Assembly (NCBI GenBank): GCA_905203455.1
Contig: CAJKVX010000009.1
Location: 1-22,613, forward strand
From: an uncultured Eubacteriales bacterium
GTDB lineage: Bacteria > Bacillota > Clostridia > Christensenellales > UBA1242
Length of the DNA: 22,613 bases
Reading direction: 5' to 3'
Below are positions 22,402-22,613 of the stretch, piece after piece. Made by a program: the position numbers and the translations under genes. The notes under the pieces were generated by a model, which did no database searches, was not told the origin of the DNA, and saw only the letters and a list, made by a program, of their open reading frames with translations. Position 1 is the first letter of the stretch. Each line of letters opens with the position of its first letter.

Positions 22402-22613
22402 CTACTTCTCAAAACCTTCAAATTCTTCTTTCACTTTATTATAACTATGTATATCCCCTATATCAAATCTTTTGCCAGTCATTTTTTTAGCAAACAAAGT
22501 TGAATTTGTTGCTAACCACCCAATAAAACTTCCTGGTGCATCAACACCACATCCATCATTTATTGCCTTATCTATCAGTTTTAAATCTTCTTTAAATAAA
22601 TAGTAAAACGGAG
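22402..22613 (-). CDS. Sugar-phosphate nucleotidyltransferase, C-terminal part (5' end outside window)
   Basis: The last 69 codons and a TAG stop (22402-22404) of a minus-strand gene are visible. The end FAKKMTGKRFDIGDIHSY followed by KVKEEFE resembles the C-terminus of NTP-transferase proteins (glucose-1-phosphate thymidylyl- or uridylyltransferase type), where GxRxDIGD is conserved. GVDAPGSFIGWL earlier in the fragment also fits that family. Such enzymes charge a sugar phosphate with a nucleotide and would suit the epimerase gene that follows. The substrate cannot be read from this fragment. Confidence 0.7.
   Translation of the reverse strand, partial: PFYYLFKEDLKLIDKAINDGCGVDAPGSFIGWLATNSTLFAKKMTGKRFDIGDIHSYNKVKEEFEGFEK

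Noticed and set aside
1..22613. tRNA or rRNA genes, insertion sequences, prophage or defence genes
   Set aside because: I saw no cloverleaf pattern, transposase motif, terminal inverted repeats with target duplication, or phage/defence domains in any spacer or gene.

Overview
The window looks like the chromosome of an AT-rich, low-GC Gram-positive bacterium (Bacillota), probably an anaerobe. The reasons are AT-rich spacers, AGGAGG-type ribosome binding sites, sigma-A type promoters, a class III (oxygen-sensitive, glycyl-radical) ribonucleotide reductase, a Firmicutes-style L1/L11 leader RNA, and the gene order comFC - secA - (insert) - prfB, which echoes the comF/secA/prfB neighbourhood of Bacilli and Clostridia. 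UGG is used for Trp and reading frames are intact under the standard bacterial code. Nearly all genes are on the minus strand; only nrdG and a fragment at the left edge are on the plus strand.

Right to left (the direction of most transcription): (i) 22613-21316, the end of a sugar nucleotidyltransferase gene and a UDP-glucuronate 4-epimerase, probably the edge of a surface-polysaccharide locus. (ii) 21105-17739, a NrdR-type regulated unit of nrdD (class III RNR with a fused C-terminal redoxin domain) and an atypical thioredoxin-reductase-like flavoprotein. The RNR activase gene nrdG (16816-17505) faces it, with a bidirectional terminator between. (iii) 16702-15320, a family-4 glycosyltransferase, divergent from nrdG across a nested palindrome. 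(iv) 15217-13063, an O-antigen-ligase/polymerase-like membrane protein followed closely by a ComF-family phosphoribosyltransferase. (v) 12902-10178, secA. (vi) 9899-4989, a 1607-residue unrecognised membrane-anchored, repeat-containing protein with its own promoter and terminator. (vii) 4914-2754, prfB (RF2, apparently leaderless and without the programmed frameshift) overlapping tsaD. (viii) 2512-156, the transcription/translation operon rpmG-secE-nusG-rplK-rplA, with an L1-binding leader before rplK and a terminator right after rplA, so rplJ/rplL are not attached. (ix) a plus-strand C-terminal fragment at the left edge.

Most genes are housekeeping: ribosome (L33, L11, L1), elongation (NusG), secretion (SecE, SecA), termination (RF2), tRNA t6A (TsaD) and DNA precursors (NrdD/NrdG/TrxB-like). 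The most unusual items are the giant protein between secA and prfB, the NrdD-redoxin fusion co-transcribed with a reductase lacking the usual NADPH-phosphate motif, two apparently leaderless genes, and a nested palindrome between the GT4 and nrdG promoters. Seven of eight promoters I could place carry a TGN-extended -10.
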